Shown here in pieces: positions 23,850-33,815 of a DNA stretch of 64,000 bases. The notes under the pieces are model-generated. The model searched no databases. It was not told where the DNA came from and was given only the letters and a program-made list of their open reading frames with translations. Origin of the DNA: Eulemur rufifrons (lineage: Eukaryota > Chordata > Mammalia > Primates > Lemuridae); the NCBI RefSeq assembly GCF_041146395.1, contig NC_090984.1:86997114-87061113 (forward strand), written 5' to 3'. Both the position numbers and the translations under genes were made by a program. Positions within the stretch are counted from its first letter, which is position 1. Every line of letters starts with the position of its first letter.

Positions 23850-24085
23850 GTATTAGTCAAGATTTGTTGGGGGTACTAGTGAAAGAGAGCCAGGTCAAGC
23901 TAGCATAAGCCTTGAAAGGTATTTGATCTGCTCACTTAAATGAGAAGTCCAAGGATAACTTCAGGCCTGGCTGTATCCAGGGGCAAATGTCATCCCAACT
24001 CTCTTGTGTCTCAGATTTACCTTCTACTATATGTGGACTTCATGTCTTGTTTTGTAAATGTCCTTCCTAAAAGGTCCTGGGGAAG
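23850..24085 (-). mobile_element. Unassigned interspersed repeat (LTR-like start)
   Basis: Begins 'tgtattagtcaagatt' and continues with 'gagaagtccaaggata', 'cttcaggcctggctgtatccagggg' and 'ggtggctggcagccat'. I recognise this as a common mammalian interspersed repeat but cannot name it. Confidence 0.45.
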
Positions 24086-24106
24086 GTGGCTGGCAGCCAT
24101 TCCCAA

Positions 24107-24135
24107 ACACACACACACACACGCACACACACACG
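24107..24135. repeat. (CA)n microsatellite
   Basis: CA dinucleotide run with single CG interruptions, continuing loosely to about 24147. Confidence 0.9.
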
Positions 24136-24207
24136 TATTCACACACTCAGTGGGGAAGGAATGCTAGAAATGCCAAATGACTTATCATATGCTATTCATT
24201 CTAAGAG

Positions 24208-24275
24208 TTCTTTCTTCCTTTCTTCCTTCCTTCTTTCTCCTTCTTTCCTTTCTGCCTTTCTTATTTTCTTTAATG
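24208..24275. repeat. T/C-rich polypyrimidine tract
   Basis: Interleaved TTTC/TTCC units over about 70 bp. Ends just before the exon-like frame at 24387, where it could mimic a branch/polypyrimidine context by composition alone. Confidence 0.8.
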
Positions 24276-24386
24276 TTTTCACCATTTAGCATCTCTGAAA
24301 TCAGAATGTATCTTAAACTTGCTATCACCAGGTGGCATTTGAGACATAGTTGTCTTCACCTGAACATGTACTTCAAAACTTGCTGA

Positions 24387-24530
24387 ATGGGTGTCAGTGG
24401 CTTGCGAATTCCAGAGTATCTTCAGAAATACCGCACCACTGATAATCTTGATGGCACAGAGAACACTGGGTGGAAAACTGTGAATGGCAACAACTGCAAG
24501 TCCAAAAATGATTCAGAAGATTTGAACACG
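24387..24530 (+). other. Exon-like open segment ending at a splice-donor consensus (hypothetical)
   Basis: A 48-codon open segment, less AT-rich than its surroundings, starts at an ATG and ends where a 'gtaagt' donor consensus begins (24531). The frame itself stays open to 24677. The peptide is Asn/Thr/Lys-rich with no domain I recognise. The upstream frame has a stop directly before the ATG. It could be an exon of an unknown transcript, a degraded retrocopy or chance. No homologue is claimed. Confidence 0.2.
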
Positions 24531-24894
24531 GTAAGTAAAGAAGTTTTGAAGGTACCACTAGTTTTGCTTACATTTGCTTTTTATTTATATACAAAAGTAA
24601 GATATTATAGAAATTGGCATCTTTATAAGTCTAAAAGAACACTTCCAGTAAATACAAATTTTCATAATACATCTTAGCACAAATAAAGTGAGTGATGTCT
24701 ACAAAACTATATCCATTTTCTATTCACTAGAACAAGATTATAGACAAGTCCCAACTCTAAGCTGATAGAAGTATTGTTTTATGTCATTGTGATGCAATTT
24801 ATGATCTTCATTTTAAATCCACACATGAGATCATGGAGAGGGAGTCAGCAGAGCTTCCCCAGGATGGTGTGGTGGGACGCACAGTGGCCTGATG

Positions 24895-25015
24895 GGACCT
24901 CAGGATTCTCATTCCAAGTCTTACTCTAGCTGGAAACCTCAGGGGATTCACTTAACTTCTCTGGGCTTCATCCAACCTTATCCTTAATAGAAATCGAGTA
25001 ATCACTCACATCTCT
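24895..25015 (+). mobile_element. MIR SINE
   Basis: Blocks 'tctcattccaagtcttactctagctgg' and 'gggattcacttaacttctctgggcttcatcc' are the MIR tRNA-to-core junction and core. Short and diverged. Confidence 0.6.
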
Positions 25016-26379
25016 TCTGGTTGTGAAATTTTTTAAGCTGACAACGTAATATATGTACTATAAAAACCTAGTGTTCTTATCGTAGAACTACACTGATTAT
25101 TTTAGAATTTTGCAAATGTGACAATGATCAAAAAATTTAATAATTCATATTACTTAAAAGACATTAAAAGAGGAGTGTGTTAAAGCCAACAATACCCACA
25201 GTTTTTCTGAAATTCATCAGAATATCACACAATATCAAGTTAAGCATTATTCAAATTTTTCTTTTAACCTGTCCGTGCTAAACACACTGAAATAGCCAGT
25301 GTCGGTACTAATGAGTTTAGCATTATTGGGCTACATCAGGAAACACCCGACTCTAGGTTATTTGTTCTGCAGGTTTACTCTGTCTGTGTGGAAACAGTGT
25401 CAGGCAGTATCTTAATTTCTTCCCAGAGAAGCAAGAGAAGGAAGTGCTCACCAGGTAGGCAGGTATCTCAAAGATACCCCAGTGTACAAATAAAAAACAG
25501 CTAGGTATTTAAAATTACATGAAAACAGAATCTGGAGTTTCTGTTAAAGCACAATGCAGACTAAGAATTCAAGTTTATACAAGTCTCCCAACCCCAAGAA
25601 AGAAGAAAATATGTGATAACCCATAGTAACCTAATAGTAGCAGCAGTTATAATGAGGCTGGTGTCACATCTGTGTGGAATATCAAGGCAACCATTCTTTA
25701 TTTTGTTCTAGTTGTCTTCTTATTCATTTCTTTTCAGCACATCTGCAGAGAAACCCCCTGGTGTTGGTGTTTCTGATTTCCATGTAACACGTAAATAGTA
25801 AGAAGCAGGAAAAGGAAAAAAATCAAAACCTTTGCTGAACTCCGTAAATCCTGTGTTTCCTAAATGTCAAGGAAGCAGTTAGCAGTTTCTTTTTTGATGA
25901 GGAAATGAACCAAATTAAAGAGTGAGTTATCCAGGATCACAAAAGGAATCAGTGCCTAAAATTAGAACAAGTCTCAGATTCCTAACTCATTGATTAAATG
26001 CAAAATTGAGCTCTCATTTCAACAATGACTACGTCAGGACTTCTACTAGAGCAAGATAATTTGACATAGACATAAGGAAAATTTTCCTAATATGAATATG
26101 TAAGACAGTAGAGTATGCTCAGGGGGGAGAATATGCAACCTCTGCCTTTTCAAAAAAGAAGTACCAGCTAATTTGTCAGTTCCATATAACCTCTCCTGAC
26201 ATGGTACCCTTTCAACCCTTTGAGACATGGAAATATTTTATTCTTACCCATCTCTCTGCTTCTTCCTAGTTTCCTTCAATAACTCATACTTCCTATTATT
26301 GTTCTGTCATTCTCTTATGTCCCAAACTACTTTATTTATATTACTTCTAAATGCTGTGCCCTATGCTGAACATTATACT
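25016..26379. other. Unique AT-rich sequence
   Basis: No gene, repeat or RNA recognised with confidence over 1.36 kb. Confidence 0.45.
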
Positions 26380-26840
26380 CCAAGAGCGGTCTGACCAGGA
26401 AAGGTTAGTACAGTTCCAGTTGACTCCCTTTTCCTCTTTACCAAAGTATTAATGTAACCAGCACTCCCTTTGGCTTGTTCATTTTTTGGTAAACTTTTGC
26501 CTCATTTTGATGTCAGTCCAAATACCTGGAACACTCATGTGCTATTATGTCACAATTTCTTCATCTCATGCTTGGTGTCATTTTTTGGACCCAAGAGCAG
26601 GACTTTACATTCTTGTTGTTAAATTCCTTCCTGATAGATTTGGTCCATTGAGATATTTTCAGACTCTGATTCTGCCATCCGGCAGATAGCTTTTCCGACG
26701 AGCTCCAGGCCATTTGCAAATGTGACTAGCATACCCACTACATCATCATCCAAGTTATTGATAAAAACGGTGAGAGCAGACAAGAGGGCCTGTCAACACT
26801 GGTCTAAACATCCCTCCAGAGTGACATTCATATCTTTGCT
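26380..26840. mobile_element. Ancient CR1/L3-like LINE fragment
   Basis: The segment 'aggactttacattcttgttgttaaattcc', 'gatagatttggtccattgag', 'gactctgattctgccatcc', 'catttgcaaatgtgactagcatacc', 'catcatccaagttattgataaaaacgg', 'catccctccagagtgacattcat' follows the very old CR1/L3-type LINE 3' region shared by mammals and other amniotes. High age, yet long and colinear. Strand relative to the parent LINE not assigned. Confidence 0.6.
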
Positions 26841-26844
26841 CCTG

Positions 26845-27240
26845 TATCAGTCAAGTCTAACCAGCAAAACAGAAACCATCCTGAGCATTTAGAACAGAGA
26901 GAATTTAACACAGGAGAGCTGTTTCACAGACAATGGAAGATCTGAGAAGCCAACCAGAGAACAATAAGAAAACCTAGAAAGCAGAAACAGCAGGAAGCCA
27001 CTGTCACTCACAGGCTGGAGTAACCAAGGGGAAATGTTAGTAGAACCTACCAGCAAAAGACGGCGCCAATGAGACGATGCTGCCGCCCCGGGCACGCTGG
27101 CCTTCCCTCTGCTGGCCTAACCCAGCTGGAAGCCAGCTGATGCAGGAGCTTGGGGAAAACAGCCAGCTTAGGTCAATGCCTGTGGTAGAGAGCAGAGGAG
27201 CACAGGACAAGGAGTAGACTTGAGTTCACACACGCCTAGG
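26845..27240 (-). mobile_element. Unassigned interspersed repeat (LTR-like)
   Basis: Starts 'tgtatcagtcaagtctaacc', then 'aacagaaacc', 'gaatttaacacaggagagctg', 'agaagccaaccagagaacaataag', 'cacaggctggagtaacc', 'gatgcaggagcttggggaaaa'. The block order is that of a widespread mammalian repeat that I cannot name. A short CpG-rich piece lies near 27060-27095. Confidence 0.45.
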
Positions 27241-27510
27241 ACCGCTGTAGCCCTTTTTGGGTAGGGTTGTTTAATCAGTTACTAACAGATTGTTCTTGAA
27301 TCCAAGAGGATTTCTCCGTCTTGCTCACAAGAACATAAGGAAAGAATTGAAGTGTATGGCAAAGTTCACATCCATAATGTTGACCTATTTGACTTATCCT
27401 AGTGGATTGATAGTCCCATTAAATGAAGAAATAAGACTACTCATCCTAAGTAAGTCCTAGTGATCCTTTGCTTTCTCATCTACGTCTTCACAAATCATTA
27501 GTCTATACAC

Positions 27511-27718
27511 ACAGGCTAGCAAACCACAGCCTACGGGCCAAATCTGACCCATCCTCTGTGAAGTTTATTGAACACAGCCATACTCACGCACATATACATG
27601 GTCTATGGCTGCTTTCACACTATAAAGGCAGAGTTGAATCACTGTGACAGGGACCATATGGCCTGCAAAGCCTGAAATATTTACTATCTGATCCTTTATA
27701 AAAAAAGCCAACCCCTGG
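27511..27718. mobile_element. hAT-type MITE with inverted termini
   Basis: Left end 'aggctagcaaaccacagcctacggg', middle 'tctatggctgctttcacactata', 'gcagagttgaatcactgtgacag', right end 'ctgatcctttataaaaaaagccaacccctg'. These are the two inverted termini and the interior of a very common mammalian Charlie-like element of about 210 bp. No matching 8-bp target duplication remains. Confidence 0.8.
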
Positions 27719-27835
27719 ATTATAATTTGCAGACTCCAATCACATCTTTCTTCTAAACAAGCAGACGTTTTCCATCTATACTCTTTTTGTTCCGTCCCCC
27801 TTTTCCATTTTCTCTCTTACATGGTCAATAGTGGT

Positions 27836-28206
27836 TGTTATGGACTGAATGTTTGTGTCCCCCCAAAATTTGTGTGTTGAAATCCTAACCACCAAGGTGA
27901 TGGTATCAGGAGCCGAGGCTTTTGACAGGTGATCAGGTAATGAAGGTGGAAGCCTCATGAACGAGATTCGTGTTTGTAAGAACAGACACGAGAGAGCTTG
28001 CGTCTGCCCTCTCTGCTCTCCACCGTGTGAGGAACTAACAAGAAGATAGGTCTCTGCAAACCAGGAAGAGGGCTTCTCCCAAGAACCCAGCTATGCTGGC
28101 ACCCTGATCTCGGATGCCAGCATCCACAACTGTGAGAAATAAATGCTTGTTGTTTAAGCCACACATCTATGGCAATTCGTTTTAGCAGCTTCAACTGACT
28201 AAGGCA
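27836..28206 (+). mobile_element. Solo LTR, MaLR (MLT1-like), full length
   Basis: A complete 371-bp LTR from TG to CA: 'tggactgaatgtttgtgtccccc', 'gttgaaatcctaaccacc', 'gtgatggtatcagg', 'agacacgagagagcttgc', 'accctgatctcgg', 'aactgtgagaaataaatg' (polyadenylation-signal region), 'ttgtttaagccacac', 'ttttagcagcttcaactgactaaggca'. No internal retroviral sequence flanks it, so it is a solo LTR. Five-base flanks (gtggt/gggct) match poorly. Confidence 0.8.
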
Positions 28207-28394
28207 GGGCTCATCAATATCACTTGTTATTTCTCTCAGGGGGACCTCATAATATCCCCACTAAGGCCTATAAGGACCCATGAAAAGTGTCCGTCATTGC
28301 TTCTCTGACCTCATCTGCCATCTGCCTACCCTTGTCTGCTCCTATTAGATTCCATCTTGTGTGAGTTGGTCCATTGAGATATTTGTAGGTTCTG

Positions 28395-28812
28395 ATTCTC
28401 TTCCCTGCTAACTCCTAGAACATACCTGGCCCACTCCATTGCAGGATCTTTGCACTTGTTCCCTCTGCCTTGCTCCAGGCATCTACATGCATGGCTCGCA
28501 TACTCCTGTGCTAAAGTATCACTTGGTAAGCCTTCTCCTGACTTTCCTATTCAAAATCACACTCACCATCCTCCTCCCTGCAGCATTCCCGCATCCCCTT
28601 CTCTGCTTTACTCTTCTCCAAAGTACTGGTCACCCTCTGACACAATTATTTGCTTATTGTCTGTTCTTTCCCCAATCCCCACTAAAATGTAAACTCTAGG
28701 AGGGCAGAAGTTTTGTCTTGTTTGTTCACTAAAGTATCCCAGCACCTAGAATTTGCATTCCAGGCAAATTATAATAGGCATGCAATAAATATTTTTGGAA
28801 AGAATGAAGATC
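28395..28812 (+). mobile_element. L2 LINE 3' end
   Basis: Textbook L2 3' region: 'cattgcaggatctttgcacttgttccctctgcc', 'ggtaagccttctcctgactttcc', 'ttatttgcttattgtctgttc', 'aaaatgtaaactctaggagggcagaagttttgtc', 'gtatcccagcacctagaa', 'tgcaataaatatttttgga', each given here as separate blocks. Frames of 80-86 codons in it are not genes. Confidence 0.9.
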
Positions 28813-31204
28813 AAGACACTAACTCATTTAGAGGGACTGGCTCTTGTCATCTATTCACCCAGCTCAGGTTCTCTTTAGAGTCATCTTTTGCAAGCAGGGA
28901 GAATGGGAAAAGAATCATCCCTGCAATTGGATCAGCAAAGAGAGAACTTCAATATGGCAAGGAAAAAAAAGTGAATCATTAAAGTTCTATTAGAATTTAC
29001 ATACAAGTTAGTCACCAAGGAGTCTATAGTCAGCATTTTAAAAACCAACATTAAAGAACCTTGAAAAAGTCATGTAGGAGGATTCCAGGTAACAACTCTA
29101 TTTTTTAATTGCTATTCCAAGGACTTGTCCCTCCCCCTCCCCACCCATGACTCTCCTTTAATAAAGTTGCTGTAGCTTAACCCTAAATAAGTCTCACAAC
29201 CGTATCTGAAGACCTCTCAGAATTTTGTTATAGTTCATTGGGCCATAGGAAGCCCTTCTGGCACCTAAGTCAGAAATAATATTTATTCATATCTATTCCT
29301 TTTTCATTTCTTGATCTATAAAGAGGTCTTAGGATGACAAAACTATAAAATCCCAAACTCTTCACAGAGAGTCTTGTCATGGGTCTAATGAAAGAAATGT
29401 GGCTGGTCTAAATAAATTGATTGAGCAAACTATTTTTATTTCACAGTCAGCCAATATCATTGGCTTTAAGACTGTTTTATGATCAAGTTGACCTTTTAAT
29501 ATTTTAAAATATGCTTAACTCTACACTATTGCATTTTTGTGTGTGAGGTTTTTTTACTGGACATTTTGAAGCTAAGCCTTTGGCACAGTTGAAATTTTTG
29601 TACACCCTTAAAGTTATCATTTTGTTTGTTTGCTTGTTTGTTTGTTTTAAATAAACTTTTACTTTCAGGCTATAATTTCTTTATTCCAACACTTGCCTGC
29701 CCTCATTGTTGTTTAGTTTGTGGATCTTGCTCATTTTTGAATTTTAAAATTATATCTCTTTTTGTATTACCTTATTGAAACATTGTACAAGTGTTCAGAT
29801 AGTTAAAGCATTGCTTAAGATATGTAAGATAATGTCATTGTTATTCTAAAATTAAACATGAAAGTATTCTGCCAAAGAGTCTTTTTTCTGAGTCTCTGGG
29901 AAGATGAGAAGCCCACAAAAGTGAACTATTAAATGATCTAAGCTATTGCCAACCGTTCTTTAGTTTCTAACTACAGTGCTTATGATTTATTTTAAAATAT
30001 TTGTATAGTTAATAAAAACATAATTAAAAGAAAGATTTAATTGTACTCCCAGCACTAACCTAAAACTGTTTCAAATGACCTTCGTTTTCTTATTTCACAA
30101 CAGCCTTTTGTTCTCGGTTTTTCCATCTGATTGCTAAGCATTTTTCAATGGAGGTCTCAATTAGAAGAAAAAAAGGGAGTGGGGGACAATCATTTAATTC
30201 AAAAATTAATTTGGAGATCAGGCAACTGACTTAGGCTCATGCCAACAACTTAAGGCTTTTCAGCTCTGGCCACATGATCCAAAGGAACTGAGCAACAACT
30301 GTTTAGCTGCTTTAATCCTCCTTAATTTGAGTGCAAAGAAACTCACATGTGTTTCTAAGAACATTGTTGGAGTACAAGAAGTCCATTTCTGGGGACACCA
30401 CCTAATGCCCTTGTTTTGCTGATCTCACTGTATTCTAAATTAATTTCTAAACCATACACAAGCAGAGAGTGGGGTGGGCTGGAGAGGGGGGAATAGCTAA
30501 AAGCAAGGCTGTGTCTCGTGTTGTTGAAACAACTACGAAAAGGGTCTTCAAAGACTTTCTTCATACCATGACAGGAGTTTGCTTTATGTTGTGATAAAGC
30601 TGGGCTCAGTCATGAGAAAGACGAAAGCACAGACTGCTCCCCCAACTCATCTCCGAGAAGCTGGTGAAAGGCACCGGGGAGTACAGCCTGGCAGGCTGCT
30701 TCTCTTCCTTTGTTTGGAGCCCTCTAGGTTCACTGGTCTTTAGAGGAACTTAATTAAAATCCATGGACAATTTTCCAGGAAGTAGATTAAACCCTTATGG
30801 TAAATGTGTTCTGTTAGGAGACTTTAATTCTCCCCTGTCATGTTTTACTTGGGAGGGGAAAAGCCTAAAGACTAAAAAACTGGTAGGTTTGCTATGAATT
30901 TTAAGTCCGAAGAGTTGTTGGGCAACTAAGTTCTCAAAACTTTTTATCTGGGGTTTACTCATCAAATGGAAAATCAGGAAACCAGGGAGGGCTGGACTTT
31001 CTTAGGCAAAGTTGCAGAGTAGAAGGCGTTTGTTCTCTGTGCAATGTTTCTGCTTTCTTTAGCCTTCTTGCCCCTTGGTTCCAATCTCTAGCTCTGTAAA
31101 GAACCTCCCTCCCTAATGCAAAAATTCTTCCTCCTCCTTCACCTGCACACAGCCAAACTTACTCTCAAGAAAGAGATGCATCAAAGCAATCAAACAAAGG
31201 AATA
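28813..31204. other. Unique AT-rich sequence
   Basis: No gene or named repeat recognised over 2.4 kb apart from a (TTTG)n-like run at 29618-29648. Frames are under 90 codons. Confidence 0.5.
29618..29648. repeat. (TTTG)n microsatellite
   Basis: About seven TTTG units with one C interruption. Confidence 0.85.
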
Positions 31205-31425
31205 AACAATAACTAATATTTACTGACCTCTTGTTTCCTGCCAATCATTGGTCCAGGCACTTTACATGTGCTGTCATTTAATTCTCACAGCAACCTTATA
31301 AGATAGGCGTTATTCTTATCCACATGTTACCGACTAGGCTAAGGACTTGCCGAAATTCACACAGGGATTCCAAATCAGGAATTCTCATTACAAAGTTTAT
31401 TCTTTCAATCATGCAACTCTGTGAT
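31205..31425 (-). mobile_element. MIR SINE, near full length
   Basis: Blocks 'aataactaatatttactgacc', 'ggtccaggcactttacatgtgctgtcatttaattctcacagcaacc', 'taagataggcgttattcttatcc' run in reversed MIR order to a degraded tRNA end near 'caatcatgcaactctgtg'. Confidence 0.85.
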
Positions 31426-32527
31426 TGTTATACCTTAGTGTATGGGTACCAGGTGACTGGTAACACTTGGTGGATTGCTTCTCCCAGAGCGGGTGCATCT
31501 GATTAGAAGACATAGCCTTAAGCAAAAGAGGAAGGCTGTAGTTGTGTATGTTTCTATCAGTGGAGCCTTCCTGAGGCCCGTGAAACTGGTCCTAGAAGAA
31601 GGGGCCTGTTCTGGCCTCGCCATTGGCCTTCATGTACACTAATGAGCCAATTTGGAGATGGAGTTAAATAATATTCATATACCCATAACACTGGGATGGT
31701 AAGGAGAGTAAAGATACTCAGGGAACCACAGCCCTTTTGCTTACGCAAATCTTTGAAGTCATCTAATCCAACTTCCTATCCAAACAGGAACTCTCTGTCT
31801 GAATCCTTGAAAGATAGTCTTTAAGCCTCTTACTTCCAACGCCAGAGAGTTTGTTATGTGCCTCAGCTGACTGACCTTCCCTAATTGTTAAAATGTTCTT
31901 TTTTTAAAATTTATTTTTAATTCTTTTTAAGGTAGGCCAAGTAAAGCAGTGAAAATGTTCTTATTCATACTGAACGCAAACCTACCTTCCCTGTAAGTCC
32001 AATTTGCATGTGGGTTAAGGCAAGTACATCAGAGCTGCTCTCTCCTCTCTCCTCAGAACTTCCCAGGTAAAGTGACATCCTCAAGGGCACTGTCATGACC
32101 AGAGGGGACACCAGTGGGCTCAGGATTTGAAACCCCAAGAAACCAGTCTCACTAGCAGCAGCTCTGAGGATGAAACAGTTAAATTCTATTATACCATTTT
32201 CAACAGCACTTATGTAGCTAGGGAGCCTAACTTTGGGGGCTAGTCCTTCAGTCTCCCCAAACCATCTGGCATCCAATCTGCCCTCATTCCTCAATCCACA
32301 CTCCAAATTCTCTGACCTGGATAGCACTTTCCCCCTTATCCATCTCCTAATCCTGGCTTTTAATTGAGTCACAAAAACAAAGCAAAGTGGGGTGCATGTG
32401 TCAAGCACTGGGCTGTGTACATTTTGATTTCATGGACCCAAACTATTCGAGACTTTCAATATGTGCTTATTTTTAGAACCCATGGCTGTATTTTTAAAAA
32501 GTGTTGGCCACTTTGATTTTTAAAAAA
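31426..32527. other. Mostly unique sequence
   Basis: A 147-codon minus-strand frame (31965-32408) is among the longest in the window, but shows no domain, membrane segment or coding-like bias. Around 32060-32145 it overlaps what may be a degraded antisense MIR ('caagggcactgtcatgacc', 'aggatttgaaacccc'). I do not support it as a gene. Confidence 0.4.
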
Positions 32528-32677
32528 GCTAGCACTCTGGGAGGCCAGGGCGGGAGGATTGCTTGAGGTCAGGAGTTTGAGGTTGCAGTGAGCTATGATG
32601 AAGCCACTGTGCCCTAGCTGGTACGACAGAGCAAGACTCTGTCTCAAAAAAAAAAGAAGGAAAAAAGAAAAAAAAAA
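32528..32677 (+). mobile_element. Alu monomer (FLAM-like), diverged
   Basis: 'ctagcactctgggaggccagggcgggaggattgcttgaggtcaggagtttgagg' in blocks, then 'gtgagctatgatgaagccactgtg' and 'gcaagactctgtctc' with an A-rich tail (32645-32678). Lacks the right arm. Orientation plus. Confidence 0.85.
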
Positions 32678-32678
32678 G

Positions 32679-33287
32679 CAGCAGATCAATAAGAAACTGT
32701 CTTTAAGATTTGAATAAAGAAAAGAAAAAGAACATTCTGTGAATGAGATATCTGCCCCAAAAGCGAGTCTAGTGTGCTTCAGGTGTGATGGGCTGATTTC
32801 TGGAAGGTAGGCAGTTTTATGGAACTTTATGGAACTGTCCTTATGAAAGGCTGAGAGGACAGCAAGAGGGACTCGACCTCCAAATTCAGACCCAGAGGTT
32901 CACCTAGCCCGGAAGGTGGCCCTGGCACTGGGCCAGATGTTCAGCCTGATGTATAAACTCAGCTGATGAAGAAGCACCACTGAAGTAATTAAAACAGGAT
33001 AGGAGAAGAGACAGGAAGGGCTGGATTCCCTCCAGGGTTGATGACAGCCAAGTTCTGGGCTGTTGCCTGGAATGGCTATCCCAAGGAAAAACTGGTGAAA
33101 AGTTCCAACATTTTGTGAATATATTTTGGGTATGCTGAAGAGAGATTAAATCAGAAGGCTTCATGCATGCTTTATTATTATTAAATGTTTTGAATCTTCT
33201 TGATATTTAATCCATTTCTTAATGATTGAATAGCAGAGGTAATTAGTGCATAGACCTTAAGTTATTCAGGTTAAGGATCATAGTGTG
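32679..33287. other. Unassigned sequence
   Basis: No gene or nameable repeat. A small duplicated 'atggaactttatggaact' lies at about 32819-32837. Confidence 0.4.
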
Positions 33288-33395
33288 TTAGAAAAAGCAA
33301 TGAGTAGGAGCCAGAAGCCAGTTTTCCGGTTCCAACTCCAATGCAATTAGCTCTGACCTTGAGCAAGTCACTTAAACCTGTGAACGTCTATGAGA
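33288..33395 (+). mobile_element. MIR SINE fragment
   Basis: 'ggttccaactccaatgcaattagctctgaccttgagcaagtcacttaaacctgtgaa' in blocks. The B-box-like 'ggttccaactcc' and the core 'gagcaagtcacttaaacc' are clear. Confidence 0.75.
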
Positions 33396-33463
33396 GAAGA
33401 CCTACAGGACTTCCCACATTTCTTCCTGTTTAGTTTTTCTGTGCCACATAACAGCTCACACCA

Positions 33464-33522
33464 AAAGATCTATCTACATCTATCTATTCATAGATCCATA
33501 TCCATATCTATCTGTCTATCTG
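33464..33522. repeat. Degenerate (ATCT)n tract
   Basis: Interrupted ATCT/CCAT tetranucleotides over about 60 bp. Confidence 0.75.
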
Positions 33523-33724
33523 TAAAGTGGTCAGTATAGTTAGTCCCAGTTTCCCTGTGTTTCCAGGTTCAGCCAGTAGAGGACTTTAAGACTAAAAGAG
33601 CAATGTTGAAGAGAAGACAGAAATATATGAATGACCAACTGGATGGTAACTGAATGGTAGTTCTTAAAATAACTGAAGAAGCTGGAAGAGGGAATTAAAT
33701 TGTGGTGTTGAGATAAACTGAAAT

Positions 33725-33815
33725 AGGGTAGGGGCTATGTTTATTTAGGGCAGTGCCCAGCACAACTTGGTATCCAGGAGGTACCCAATAAAAATTAGTA
33801 AATGAATGAAAACAC
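33725..33815 (+). mobile_element. L2 LINE 3' tail
   Basis: 'gggctatgtttatttagggcagtgcccagcacaac', 'ccaggaggtacccaataaaa', 'aaatgaatgaa'. This is the L2 terminal segment. Confidence 0.7.

Noticed and set aside
31965..32408. 147-codon minus-strand frame as a gene
   Set aside because: Overlaps possible MIR-derived sequence and has no recognisable domain.
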